Shown: positions 53,667 to 63,332, counted from the stretch's first letter. The stretch: 64,000 nt of DNA from Spirochaetia bacterium (GCA_021413825.1 JAIOPQ010000015.1:34793-98792), one strand, 5' to 3'. The notes: generated by a model from the sequence alone, not told the origin. Numbers and translations are program-made.

Positions 53667-55050
53667 GGATTTCCCCTATTTCCATCTGCTTCGATGACTC
53701 GTTGAAAACCGCTTGAAAGAATTTGAAATCCGAACGATTCTGTTTGCGGCATTTCTCTTGGATTACCTCAATGATTTGCATCTTCATTGGTACGGACGTT
53801 TTCATTCCAAATACTATGGATTCGAGGTCTGAGAATTCATAGGAGAGTTTCCGGGCGACCTTTTCGGAATGCAAACCAAGGATGTCGGTTAAGATAACAC
53901 GAGACTCCTTCTCGTACGCCCAATCGGGAAGTTTGATTAGAAAGGATTGCATATATTTCTCCCAGTAGTCTTGCTTCCAATTGCTCTTTGAATCATCTAA
54001 AATTTCTGCCATTGCTGACCGGATACCTGTTTCGTCGGTAAACCACTGGTTCATTAATTGACCAACAGTGAGCCGACCCAACGATGCAAAGAAGTTTTGT
54101 TTGGGAAACGCGCTGGAGTAGTTGACGTGCTTTAGTGGGAAAGGTCTTTTTTCATAGATTTGGCGGTCAGCACCGCTGGTTCCCACAATGCCGTATAGTG
54201 TTAAGACATTGTGGCCACTTCGAACAGTGTTTTTGAACTTTAACGCAACACCCTTATGGCTGTCCCCGTAGTGCGCCCAAACAACTGGATTTGTACAATT
54301 GTCCATGAAGCAGGCAACGTAAGAATCTGGATACGTAAGTTTTTCTATCTGTTTCAAGTATGCAGACGGAAACTCATTGAAAATAAAGTAGCGTTTGAAG
54401 GAACCGTTAGCGGCTTTCTCCATCCGAGCAAATGTCAAATCCCGATCTTCCAGGATATGATTAAATACACGCGCCAATGTTGCGAATGTTTCGGGACCCT
54501 TAGCCTCCTGATGAGCAGCCTTCCATAGGGGAAGCAGTTTGGTTAACATATCGTCAGAGGGCGGAAACGTGGTTGCTGGTGGAGGTTGTAAATTGCGCTG
54601 TACATGGATCTTGAGGATCGCATCTAACGCAAGAACGTGCAATAGCCGGAGCACGAAGTACACTTCGTCGCGATTCAAGCCGTCTTGTAAGGAGCTGAGG
54701 AATCGAATAAGGTCATCCATTCCAGAGTTGCTGAAGAAAAGAGTCTTGATGTCATGAATCATGTCTCGGTATTCTTGAGCGGGTAATTGTTCCTCGCTCC
54801 AAAAGACCGGAATGTCCTCTGCGGTGAAATCCTTCTGACCGGAACTGAGTTTGGTAAGGGTTATCGTTGCTTCCAAGCAAAGAAGGTAGTGCCTCAGTTG
54901 ATTCTTCCAAAGTATCTCATCTCCTTTCCAGAAGAACTGTCGATATCCCTCCATAGGATCGTTCAGTGAGGCGATATCTGAAAAGAATATTTCTTGGTTC
55001 TCCAATTCACCGTATTCAATAAGATGCCTGACCTTTCGAAATCGATACAT
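53656..55050 (-). CDS. DUF2971 family protein
   Basis: A 464-residue protein. The N-terminus MYRFRK...QEIFFSDIASLNDPMEGY and the later CFMDNCTNPVVWAHYGDSHKGVALKF are the two DUF2971 signatures. The family is found in defence neighbourhoods and may adopt an ART-like fold; its substrate is unknown. At 464 residues it is longer than the usual ~250-300, with a helical insert (about residues 90-215). It is the first gene of a tight DUF2971-RES-DUF2441-like operon; the 212-bp upstream gap (55051-55262) holds a GTTATC element and no gene. Confidence 0.82.
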   Translation of the reverse strand: MYRFRKVRHLIEYGELENQEIFFSDIASLNDPMEGYRQFFWKGDEILWKNQLRHYLLCLEATITLTKLSSGQKDFTAEDIPVFWSEEQLPAQEYRDMIHDIKTLFFSNSGMDDLIRFLSSLQDGLNRDEVYFVLRLLHVLALDAILKIHVQRNLQPPPATTFPPSDDMLTKLLPLWKAAHQEAKGPETFATLARVFNHILEDRDLTFARMEKAANGSFKRYFIFNEFPSAYLKQIEKLTYPDSYVACFMDNCTNPVVWAHYGDSHKGVALKFKNTVRSGHNVLTLYGIVGTSGADRQIYEKRPFPLKHVNYSSAFPKQNFFASLGRLTVGQLMNQWFTDETGIRSAMAEILDDSKSNWKQDYWEKYMQSFLIKLPDWAYEKESRVILTDILGLHSEKVARKLSYEFSDLESIVFGMKTSVPMKMQIIEVIQEKCRKQNRSDFKFFQAVFNESSKQMEIGEIHGL

Positions 55051-55262
55051 AGTTATTCTCCATTACAGGTTTTCGAGTTTCGTAAATAGTGCTGCGTCGT
55101 TGGGCCCCGAAGTATTATCGAGAGTTTGACGATGATAACAAGTTCGATGCAACTCGCACAGTTTCACAACTGGGTGTTATGGAGCCTAGCAGATCGCGAG
55201 AAAGATGCTTAGCCGGAGTTAAGAGCTATGTGGAATTCCACATAGCTGATCCAAACAGTGAA

Positions 55263-55781
55263 TTACTGGCAACGCTTCCCGCACTCTTCTGCCACCCATT
55301 GAAAAAGCACACCGCCGCTCTTTCCGCGGTAACACCCGGCGAACCTGTTAATAGCGTTTCCGTCGTCGCGCTTTGACTTCATCAATTCCACGACCGCGGC
55401 ACGGCTGTCATCGCGTTGCCACTTGTTGAGAGCAAGTTGTACGCTTCCAAACTCCTTGGCTAGTGCGTCTCGAATATCTGCTCTAACTTGGCCCTCGTCG
55501 CAAGAGTTTGAGCACGGATCAGAGCCATCATCGATGACCGGACACATTGAGCAATAAGCGGAACAGACCTCCTCGCCACCAGTAGGAATACAGAGATCTG
55601 GTCTGTTAGGTTTTTCAACAAAGTTACAGGCTGTCCAATCCAGTTGGCGATCCTTCATACCAATGTCTTTTTTCTTGCAATTGAAGGTTCCGAATCCGAA
55701 CAGGGCGAACAGGAGTAGGGCGACCGTGCCATGGTGCCAAATCCTGAGGTCAGTAAATTGCTTTCGAGGAACTTGTTGCAT
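55263..55781 (-). CDS. Putative cysteine-rich lipoprotein
   Basis: About 172 residues. The N-terminus has a hydrophobic segment ending LFGFGTFNCKKK, a loose spirochaete-type lipobox. The mature part has about ten cysteines in a cluster (CNFVEKPNRPDLC, VCSAYCSMC, DPCSNSCDEG), likely disulphide-bonded, then a helical region and a C-terminal pair (CGKRC). ATG 55781 has GGAG at a good distance. Function unknown. Confidence 0.62.
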   Translation of the reverse strand: MQQVPRKQFTDLRIWHHGTVALLLFALFGFGTFNCKKKDIGMKDRQLDWTACNFVEKPNRPDLCIPTGGEEVCSAYCSMCPVIDDGSDPCSNSCDEGQVRADIRDALAKEFGSVQLALNKWQRDDSRAAVVELMKSKRDDGNAINRFAGCYRGKSGGVLFQWVAEECGKRCQ

Positions 55782-55856
55782 AGGGTACTCCAAGATTATT
55801 GTTTTAGGAAATGCTACAGTTGGTTGCCCATGAAGCACACTTATTGCGTTCTAAAT

Positions 55857-55866
55857 GGCGCATAAC
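55857..55866 (-). repeat. GTTATGCGCC element
   Basis: The minus strand carries the same decamer as at 51565-51574. It sits between the cytochrome-like gene stop and the lipoprotein start. TTCTAAATG at the end of the cytochrome gene and CATTTAGAA just beyond the element form a 9-bp inverted pair bracketing it. Confidence 0.4.
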
Positions 55867-55899
55867 GGGACGGGTGCAAAGTAAACAAAACCCGGCAGT

Positions 55900-57054
55900 T
55901 CATTTAGAACAAGCACTACTCTTCCGCGCTGCCCGGAAAAAGGACCACATGAAATCGGTTTGAGTATACTTCCTCCGCCCAGTGGCGACATCATAAAAAT
56001 CATTCGGGTCCGGACGACCTGTCCAACCGAATATTTGCAAACCCATTTCGCTTTGTTCGGGTTTACCAGGATCCAAAAATACAATCGTTTGCCTCGGAAA
56101 GATGGGCAACCGGTTCGCCTTGTCAGAGGTTTTTGGGCCAATCGTAGCATGTGCATGGCAACTTACACACGAGGAGCTGGCCTGAAATCCTTGCTCAATT
56201 TGTGTATTCGAGAGAAGCGTTCCCCTACCCGCTAGGTCCGTGAAATCTGTTTGGGTTCCTCGAAGGCGGTAGTATTGCCATTTTGTGTTAGCAACCGACC
56301 CTGGTAAGCGTGTTCCGCCCCGTGTGTGTCGATCAAAGTACAAAATACCGTTCGTCTCCGGCAATGGATTATCAACGTGTTCGAACGTTGACCAAAACCA
56401 CTGGGGCAAATCTTTCGTAATTATGTGCAAACCGGTCAGGCCATATACTTTATCACCAATGGTGGCCATATGGTATCGTTTTGACCCAGCCTCGACAGGG
56501 GTTAGCAATCTCCAGGCACCCTTAACCTCGCGAGCTGCCACAGGTAAATCGATCGGCTTGTTCTCCTTATGAAATTTCTCCTGGCCATCAATTGTAAATA
56601 GATCGTTCTGCACAATGAAATCGAAAGCTGCCTTGTTCATTCGCGTCTCGTTGCCAAGGGGATTCGAAGCGTCGATCAGAATGTGCGCCGGCGTCCCAGT
56701 TGGCCGACCAAGAGCCAATTTGGCTTTTGTTGGATCTAAGCCACGCCTCAATTTGGTCGGATCTTTACTTTGTTCATCGTCCCAGTTCTCCCAAGATGTT
56801 GGTTTGCAACCGTTCGATGTGAATACGTTCCTTGCGAGCTTCCAACTTTCCCAAACGGTGATCCCGGGAGTGCCTAGCGCCTTCGTGGAGGCCACACCTC
56901 GCCCCTTCTCCATGTCAGCTGGAACGTTCAGCTCCATAAAGATATCCCACGCATACTTGTCCGGATTGTTCGCAGCCTCAATATTACCGCTGCTTTCAGA
57001 CCGGAGTATTCCGATCGGAAATGAAAATAGTACCAAAAAAATTATCTGTTTCAT
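55900..57054 (-). CDS. Exported monohaem cytochrome c-like protein
   Basis: About 384 residues. A signal peptide (MKQIIFLVLFSFPIGILRSESSG) precedes a long domain with several conserved-looking blocks, and a single haem-attachment motif CVSCH is near residue 300. Later Met/His residues could supply the second ligand. The domain before the CxxCH is unrecognised. ATG 57054 follows GGAGGAAGT. It is divergent from the ferritin-like/VioB-type gene with about 540 bp between, so an electron-transfer role beside that oxidative enzyme is a reasonable guess. Confidence 0.7.
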   Translation of the reverse strand: MKQIIFLVLFSFPIGILRSESSGNIEAANNPDKYAWDIFMELNVPADMEKGRGVASTKALGTPGITVWESWKLARNVFTSNGCKPTSWENWDDEQSKDPTKLRRGLDPTKAKLALGRPTGTPAHILIDASNPLGNETRMNKAAFDFIVQNDLFTIDGQEKFHKENKPIDLPVAAREVKGAWRLLTPVEAGSKRYHMATIGDKVYGLTGLHIITKDLPQWFWSTFEHVDNPLPETNGILYFDRHTRGGTRLPGSVANTKWQYYRLRGTQTDFTDLAGRGTLLSNTQIEQGFQASSSCVSCHAHATIGPKTSDKANRLPIFPRQTIVFLDPGKPEQSEMGLQIFGWTGRPDPNDFYDVATGRRKYTQTDFMWSFFRAARKSSACSK

Positions 57055-57325
57055 ACTTCCTCCGTCGTCCTTGGTGGTCGAAATTCCATTTTCCCCATCG
57101 CCGCCGCACCTGCTCGGACACAGCTTCGCCAAGTGAGTCCCAGGCAAACGCGCGCAGCAGCTTCCTGGTTGGGCTAAAATTCCTGTCAAGGACCATATCG
57201 ATTTTTATACTCATCGCCAGAAGAAAATATCGATATTCGCCGATTTGAGGTATAGTCCTTCCTCCGCAGGAGGAAAAAAGCGATTGATCGAAAGAGCAAT
57301 GGGCTATTCTTATGGCGGGGCCCGT

Positions 57326-57583
57326 ATGAAAAATCATCGAAACGTGAACCGGAAAGACAACGATTCAAAACTGGAAGATTCGACGCAGCGAGCTGAATTA
57401 GAAGTGATCGCCAGTCTCTCCGGAAGTATTCGCGGGATATTTCTCTTATTGGTCTCGGCGCAAGTCGACTGTTTGATTACTTCGGCCGGCACAGATTTCG
57501 AATGCCAGGAGACAACGTATTCTGAGGAGCACAACGCTTGGACTGGGAAGTTCCTCTGCCTTGGCGCATGGAAAATTGACTGA
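57326..57583 (+). CDS. Small hypothetical protein upstream of the ferritin-like gene
   Basis: An 85-residue frame (ATG 57326; longer starts exist to 57245) that stops 6 bp before the next start, which has GAGGT between. One hydrophobic segment (GIFLLLVSAQVDCLITSAG) and three cysteines. No family recognised. It may simply be leader sequence of the following gene. Confidence 0.4.
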   Translation: MKNHRNVNRKDNDSKLEDSTQRAELEVIASLSGSIRGIFLLLVSAQVDCLITSAGTDFECQETTYSEEHNAWTGKFLCLGAWKID

Positions 57584-57589
57584 GGTCGT

Positions 57590-60500
57590 ATGATGAATGC
57601 ATCGGAGAATTTGGTAAAAATGCTGCAAGAGGCTGCTAAGTTGGAGCACAGCCTTCTCAACTCATACTTATTTGCCGCCTGCTCATTGAAGAGCATGCCT
57701 TTTGAATTTCGAACGCTGGACAACGGGAGACAGAATCAGCGGCGTGCGCTCCATTTTGAGAAGGCTCGCCGCTGGAAACAAAGCATACTCAGTGTCGCCC
57801 ATGAAGAAATGCTCCACCTGCATTATGTTCAATGCATGCTAAGGGCTCTTGGTGCCAGCCCATTTTTCGCACTTCCCGATCTCGACGCGACGGGTTCTTG
57901 GATAATCCCCAACTGGGATATCAATCGTGGGGATCCTGGCGCAACGGCAGGCACCACCGTCCCGGTTGAGACCTTCTCACCGGACTTGCTAAAGCAGTTC
58001 CTCCTCTTCGAGTCGACGGATTCCCTTCAGGACGCAAATCCGTTTAGTGATACTATTCTCGCGCTGTTTCGGCAATTGTCCAACTTTGAACTCGATCTAC
58101 ATCTTGAAAGCATTCTTCTTGGAGTCACAGATGACTCCAAGAGAGAATGGCTGAAATCAAAACTCAAGCACATTTACACGGAGCTCTTGCCTGATCAACA
58201 AGAAGCGGAATTAGATACTGTTCCGGCGGATGCCCAAATGGCTGAAGTTCTTGAGGATTTCAAGTATGTCCGCTTCCAATCTATCGGGGAATTCTACAGG
58301 AAAGGAATTCTTCCTCTGTATGAGCAGGCTTTCGATGAGGGGCAGGTAGTGAATTCAAACCTGGCCTTCAACAACGAAATTCTCGGCCCAAAAGCGGCGG
58401 AGGGTTTTCTGCCAATTGGTCCAGTGTATCGCAGCAAGAACTTCACAGACTACTCAAAAGCCAACGCGAGTAATCCCCTGAGGCACTTCAAGAGTGTAAA
58501 AAATATTATTGAGGAAATAATTCAAGAAGGCGAGGGTTTTGCAAACTTCGAAAAAATGGCAATGACACTCCTTGCAAAAGTCAAGGATTTGGGCGGCGCT
58601 AGGCCTTACCTGGACAAATGCAATGCGGATCGAAAAGAGCGCCGCAATCCGAAGTATACGTCCCCTGACTGGCTGGCCAACGCCGAGCTCTGCAGACAAT
58701 CTCATCTATATAAGTTCGCCATGATTTACGTAGATATGGAAATGGAGGAGCGCTTGGCCAGGGACGCCGGAGTTGCATTCTCATTGAGCCGAAAACCAGC
58801 CCAGCCGGACCGTGATCCCGCATTCAGAAAACTACTGATCGATTTGCCAAAACAATTCAATGCTTGTTATCTCGTAATGCTTATCTGGCTCTCACGGATC
58901 TACGAAATCAAGGAATGGGAATCAGATAGAGACCGACGCTATGCGATTGAGATGATTGCGACCTGGCCACTCATGTCCCTTGCGATCAGACCATTTCTTG
59001 AATTAGCATCGTTTTTTCCTATTGATCCAAAACAATTATTCCGCTTTGACAAGGACTCGTTGCCAGCCCTCCCCACTCACGCACGCCAATTGACGAGCTA
59101 TTTTCAAACCTCTGACCGGAGTGAATCAATAAACAAAGCTATCGACTATCTGGCCATGCATACTCTAACGGATGCCGCAGATTGGGCGAAGGAACAGATC
59201 GATGCCGTTGGATCCACGATGAGTGAACCCGAAGTAAAAAACATGATCGTAACCCGATTGAAGGCGCTTTCCCAACTCACTGAATTCGAAAAACAATTTC
59301 CGTTTCGGGAACATGGAGGTTACTCGAATCAACTTCCAGATCGGAGTTTTCAGCAGCAATTCCCAGACGCCTCGGATTTTAGCGAGGATCCGTCGCAACT
59401 GAAGGCGATTTTTGAGAATTGTCTGGTTCTCAAACTTCGGTTCAGTGGGTTTGGCTTGGTCCAGCTCGCGACGGACCCTGACCCACCATCAGATGAGGTT
59501 GGCTGCTCGGGCACTCACATGCTTCATATGGCTGATGGGAATGGAAAATTTGATCGGGCCCTCGTCTGGCAGACAGATAGTACATCCATTGTCAGAGGGC
59601 CATCGGGAGGAACCCTGCCCCCGATAGGAGTGAATCTCGTGGATGCCACACTACAGATCACCAATAAAACGGCAAACGCGGGATATGTCCCAACGCAAAT
59701 CATGCGGTCAGTGGGTGCGGTTCAAACCGACGGTATCCAACAGGATTTACAAATTAGCGGATTGATTGACCTCCTTCGGCTCCTTCCGAAAGAAATATCC
59801 CCAGGTGAGGTTCCCATCAAGGTGAACCTGCTGGAAAAGGACGGCGTCAAAGCTTACCTGTATGGTGACAATCACTTGGTCTCAAAGGATGGTGAGCCCA
59901 TTGATCCTTTTATCATATCAATCACGGATGCCTCCTCCTTAAATATTTTTCAAAGGGAGATATTCAACAATGGAAAAGATATGCGCGAAATGTCGCCTCT
60001 GCAGCGATTGAACACGGCCCGGTGGCCTACGGGTTTTGAGCCCGGTGTTGGAAGCATGCCGACCTGGGTTAAAGATAGCTTACCGCGTAGCTACACTGAC
60101 CTCGTTTTCGATGAGAAGTTTCCACTGTCGTACTTAGACAATAGAACCGCAACGCTTTCGGCTGAGTTGGACCATTTGCTCGCCAGCAACTCTCGAGACG
60201 AGAAAGCAATCGATGACATCGCTTCGACCGCGGAGAGATTGCTTTTGGTGACCATACCAAGAAGCACGACGGTCGCCTGGCTGACCTTTCTTCTAAACTA
60301 CGGGCATTCGGTCAGTGGTCCAATCAAGTCGAATGAAACAGATAACCTTTTTTACAAGGCTATTGAGAGTGCGTTAAATATCAAAGTGACTTGCGACTTC
60401 AAGGAGGATGATAGAGAGAAACCGAACTCTAGATGGGTGATGAAATACACCAAGGGAATCATGGACACAGATGCATTAACTGATCTTGTGTATGGTGAAC

Positions 60501-60925
60501 TCTACATCCCCCTGAAGCTCATCCCGAATGGGAGACCCTTTTCGATTTCCAAGGAGTGGAAATTTGCTGCCGGAATGAGAGGAGTGCTTGGCCCGTACGC
60601 TTGTGATTTTACTAAGCCATTCTGGGCGCAATACCAGATTAGTGACCGAGTGCGAACAGTGACTCTGGCTGATGGCCTTCAATTGAATGAGACACTGATT
60701 GAACAGCAAGAGCATTCATACACTTATTCTTTGGAGGGAGTAACTGGTATTTCGCAATACAAAGGAAGTTTTCACCTGGTAGAACTACCCAATGCGATCG
60801 CCTTAAAATGGGAATCGACCTTTGAATATACCAGCGCAGAGAGTTTCCTGCAAATGACCACCACAATCGGCCAATTCATTGAATCGATAACGGCCGCCTT
60901 ACAATCCCATTTTTCCCCAAAATGA
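57590..60925 (+). CDS. Ferritin-like/VioB-type (iminophenylpyruvate dimer synthase-like) large oxidoreductase
   Basis: A 1111-residue protein. The N-terminal ~250 residues are a ferritin-like domain of the type in VioB/RebD/StaD: LEHSLLNSYLFAACSLK (residues 18-34) and SVAHEEMLHLHYVQCMLRALGASPF (69-92), giving Glu/His metal ligands. VioB and RebD are about 1000 residues and couple two tryptophan-derived imines into chromopyrrolic-acid precursors. The C-terminal ~500 residues here are unassigned beta-rich sequence. No tryptophan oxidase (VioA/RebO) is nearby, so the substrate is probably different. Its stop overlaps the next gene's start (ATGA). Confidence 0.75.
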   Translation: MMNASENLVKMLQEAAKLEHSLLNSYLFAACSLKSMPFEFRTLDNGRQNQRRALHFEKARRWKQSILSVAHEEMLHLHYVQCMLRALGASPFFALPDLDATGSWIIPNWDINRGDPGATAGTTVPVETFSPDLLKQFLLFESTDSLQDANPFSDTILALFRQLSNFELDLHLESILLGVTDDSKREWLKSKLKHIYTELLPDQQEAELDTVPADAQMAEVLEDFKYVRFQSIGEFYRKGILPLYEQAFDEGQVVNSNLAFNNEILGPKAAEGFLPIGPVYRSKNFTDYSKANASNPLRHFKSVKNIIEEIIQEGEGFANFEKMAMTLLAKVKDLGGARPYLDKCNADRKERRNPKYTSPDWLANAELCRQSHLYKFAMIYVDMEMEERLARDAGVAFSLSRKPAQPDRDPAFRKLLIDLPKQFNACYLVMLIWLSRIYEIKEWESDRDRRYAIEMIATWPLMSLAIRPFLELASFFPIDPKQLFRFDKDSLPALPTHARQLTSYFQTSDRSESINKAIDYLAMHTLTDAADWAKEQIDAVGSTMSEPEVKNMIVTRLKALSQLTEFEKQFPFREHGGYSNQLPDRSFQQQFPDASDFSEDPSQLKAIFENCLVLKLRFSGFGLVQLATDPDPPSDEVGCSGTHMLHMADGNGKFDRALVWQTDSTSIVRGPSGGTLPPIGVNLVDATLQITNKTANAGYVPTQIMRSVGAVQTDGIQQDLQISGLIDLLRLLPKEISPGEVPIKVNLLEKDGVKAYLYGDNHLVSKDGEPIDPFIISITDASSLNIFQREIFNNGKDMREMSPLQRLNTARWPTGFEPGVGSMPTWVKDSLPRSYTDLVFDEKFPLSYLDNRTATLSAELDHLLASNSRDEKAIDDIASTAERLLLVTIPRSTTVAWLTFLLNYGHSVSGPIKSNETDNLFYKAIESALNIKVTCDFKEDDREKPNSRWVMKYTKGIMDTDALTDLVYGELYIPLKLIPNGRPFSISKEWKFAAGMRGVLGPYACDFTKPFWAQYQISDRVRTVTLADGLQLNETLIEQQEHSYTYSLEGVTGISQYKGSFHLVELPNAIALKWESTFEYTSAESFLQMTTTIGQFIESITAALQSHFSPK

Positions 60926-61557
60926 AAAACTTAGGCTTACCTTTTCTTGTTAGCGCATTGATTGTTATCCTCACGTTTCTGGTCTTCAGAGATATGGAGA
61001 TGTATTTCTCAAATGAACTCCACGGCCTCTCGAATCATAAGCTCGCATTCGCCGCTGCAAGTTTCCTCATCCTGGCGTCTGATATCATTCTACCCGTGCC
61101 GTCGAGTATTGTTATGTACGCGAACGGATATGTCCTGGGTGTAATCCCAGGCTCAGCGGTCTCCTTTGCAGCTCTGGCGGTTGGGGCAGTGATTGGATAC
61201 TTTCTCGGGAGAATAGCGTTCGAAGGTTTTAACAAAGAGCAAAATCCGGACGCGTCCAGGTTACTGGCGAAGTATGGGTCCTTGGCCATCCTCATGACAC
61301 GTGGAGTCCCGATCGTAGCTGAGAGTATCTGCATTGTGTGTGGCTATAATAAGATGCCATTTCTGCAATACTTGTCCCTTAATATCATTGGATTTGTGCC
61401 CCTTTGCCTACTCTATGCCTTTTGCGGTAGCATTGGATATGAACAAAGCATCTTTCTGTTCTCTTTTGCTCTTTCCATTATCATCTCAGGAGGGTTTTGG
61501 TTTCTGGGTAAGCGTTTCCTTCCAGAAAACAATCCGGATAAAGGGAAGGCGCCCTAA
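60922..61557 (+). CDS. VTT/DedA-type (TVP38/TMEM64) membrane protein
   Basis: A 211-residue membrane protein with about six hydrophobic segments. Central motif FAALAVGAVIGYFLGRIAFEGF and the re-entrant loops (PVPSSIVMYANGY; TRGVPIVAESICIVCGYNKM) fit the VTT/SNARE-associated family, implicated in lipid scrambling or export. It overlaps the VioB-type gene by 4 bp (ATGA), so they are translated together and probably act in one pathway, such as handling a hydrophobic product. Confidence 0.82.
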   Translation: MKNLGLPFLVSALIVILTFLVFRDMEMYFSNELHGLSNHKLAFAAASFLILASDIILPVPSSIVMYANGYVLGVIPGSAVSFAALAVGAVIGYFLGRIAFEGFNKEQNPDASRLLAKYGSLAILMTRGVPIVAESICIVCGYNKMPFLQYLSLNIIGFVPLCLLYAFCGSIGYEQSIFLFSFALSIIISGGFWFLGKRFLPENNPDKGKAP

Positions 61558-61606
61558 GGCGCCGATGGACTTGTAGAGCGACGTCAGACTAGTTCGAGGA
61601 CTGGCG

Positions 61607-61795
61607 CTAGCGGATAATGCTCTGATCTAGGGCGGCCACTTCCCAGCTTTGAGCTTCGGCAGCCACGTTCTGCTCCGCAGCTTGTTGAATGGTGGCTGTC
61701 AGCGCGTCCACCGATCCTTGAATTCGTTCCCTGGAGTAATTAAATGAAGACGGCCCCTGTTCAGCAGCCGTGATATTATCCGGTTCTAATTTCAT
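61607..61795 (-). CDS. Small 62-residue peptide downstream of a cysteine peptidase
   Basis: The frame starts at ATG 61795 with GTGGGGA about 8 bp upstream and lies 73 bp after the peptidase-like gene on the same strand. The peptide is acidic, Ala/Gln/Glu-rich and helical (ERIQGSVDALTATIQQAAEQNVAAEAQ) with no Gly-Gly leader motif. It could be an immunity or precursor peptide, or an unrelated small protein. Confidence 0.5.
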   Translation of the reverse strand: MKLEPDNITAAEQGPSSFNYSRERIQGSVDALTATIQQAAEQNVAAEAQSWEVAALDQSIIR

Positions 61796-61868
61796 GTCAG
61801 TTTCCCCACTCTCTGCAGATTGTTAGAGTATATGTCGTGTGCTTCATCAAACTCTGAATAGCGTATTC

Positions 61869-63332
61869 TCATCTTTTCAAGCAAATCAACAAGGGATTCG
61901 TCGGGATATCGGAAACCGAGGACCCTGGATAATGTACCATGAGGAGCGAATTCTGACCAGCATTAATGCTTTCGGTAGCATCGAGAATCAATTCACCACA
62001 GGCCTTACCGCTGGCATAAAGGGCGCGTGTGGAAAGCTCTGCGACCCAGATGAACTTGGGCAATGGCAAATCTAGAAGGTGCTTGGCGAATAATCGATTC
62101 GAGCGGGTCGCTCGAAAACTTTTGTATTTCCGCGAGGACGTCAGAAAGATGCGCAACACGAGTGGGTTTTCCAGGGAGAGTTTATCGTCCATCTTAATGC
62201 CATGATCTGGACTGGACAAGAAAGTGTGAAATATGTCCGACGCTTGGGCTGCTTCGAGATGAATTCGTTTGTACAGCGGAACGATGATGTATTTGATTCT
62301 AGATTCATCCACACCAGGAATGGGTGCAGAGAATGAACTCAATTCAAACGGAGAAAGGTTGTCATTCATCATAACGTAATCATCTGGAATCGCATCGACA
62401 ATACATAGACTGCCCGTGTTCCTTGGAGCTCTATTTGTAATGTCATTCGCTTTATGGCCAACAAAGACGACAGCGTGGTTATATGGTTTTCCATTCTGCC
62501 CGCCCGTAATCCCAACAATAATAGGAATTCCCGATTCCACATAATAATGAAGTATTCGATGAAACTTACCATCAGGATAGAGTTCCTGCGTGCTGGAAGC
62601 GTTTGTAAACCTGCTATAAACTTTGGGGGAAAAACCCATCTCTCGCAATACCGAAGTGATTTGCATGTAGTTTAAACCGGTAGACGGGATCGTGCGTTCA
62701 AAGCTGGTCCTTTTTACAAGAGCCTGGATTTCACTGGGGGACGATATCTTGTATTCAGGATAACGATGACCATAATAGTCCGCGATAGACCAGAGCGTGG
62801 TCTCGGCACATGTCATCATCTCGCCATCCTGAGACGCAAACGGGTACGATTGAAACGCAATGTGGACTCCCCGAATCACGACTTCGTACTCGGTAAGTCT
62901 GACGTACATTTCAGGCAGGTTCAGTTTTCTTGCATCCAAGAGCAGACGACCGAACGGTCGCCTCAAATCCCGAAGGATTGCAAGCCCCACAAAGCTTTCT
63001 TGAATTCTCTTCTGACCTTCGACAGAGAAGAAATCCTCCCATTCGATATCGATGGATTGAAAAATCGAGAGCCTGATGCAGTCTCGAGACACGGGAGAAT
63101 GCTTTCCGGAAAAGTAAGCATAGTATGTGTCACGAAAAAAGTAGTCCACATAGGGGTCCTCAACGAGGACCGTTGCGGGCAAAGGAATCCTGGTAATCAT
63201 GGCCTTCCAGGTTTCATTTTTTACGAGGTCGGCTGTCTTTACTTCTCGTCCCAGGTCACTCCAATCGACCTGGGACGAGATCCTATACAACTTGTCCTTT
63301 GTCGCGCGAGAGATTTCTCCTGTTGACGCCAT
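61869..63332 (-). CDS. Papain/C39-like cysteine peptidase domain protein
   Basis: About 487 residues (start possibly ATG 63350 or GTG 63365). The first ~190 residues are unassigned. The central region has a probable catalytic Cys in EMMTCAETTLWSIADYYG, a His in YNHAVVFVGH and an Asp in LCIVDAIPDDYV, the order and spacing of papain/C39-fold peptidases. No signal peptide or transmembrane segment is seen. The C-terminal ~100 residues are unknown. It is cotranscribed with a 62-residue peptide, which makes a processing role possible but unproven. Confidence 0.6.
   Translation of the reverse strand: MASTGEISRATKDKLYRISSQVDWSDLGREVKTADLVKNETWKAMITRIPLPATVLVEDPYVDYFFRDTYYAYFSGKHSPVSRDCIRLSIFQSIDIEWEDFFSVEGQKRIQESFVGLAILRDLRRPFGRLLLDARKLNLPEMYVRLTEYEVVIRGVHIAFQSYPFASQDGEMMTCAETTLWSIADYYGHRYPEYKISSPSEIQALVKRTSFERTIPSTGLNYMQITSVLREMGFSPKVYSRFTNASSTQELYPDGKFHRILHYYVESGIPIIVGITGGQNGKPYNHAVVFVGHKANDITNRAPRNTGSLCIVDAIPDDYVMMNDNLSPFELSSFSAPIPGVDESRIKYIIVPLYKRIHLEAAQASDIFHTFLSSPDHGIKMDDKLSLENPLVLRIFLTSSRKYKSFRATRSNRLFAKHLLDLPLPKFIWVAELSTRALYASGKACGELILDATESINAGQNSLLMVHYPGSSVSDIPTNPLLICLKR

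Noticed and set aside
61545..61575. Terminator between the VTT gene and the 62-residue peptide gene
   Set aside because: aaggcgcc occurs twice in tandem and is itself palindromic, but no T-run follows on either strand, so an intrinsic terminator is not supported.
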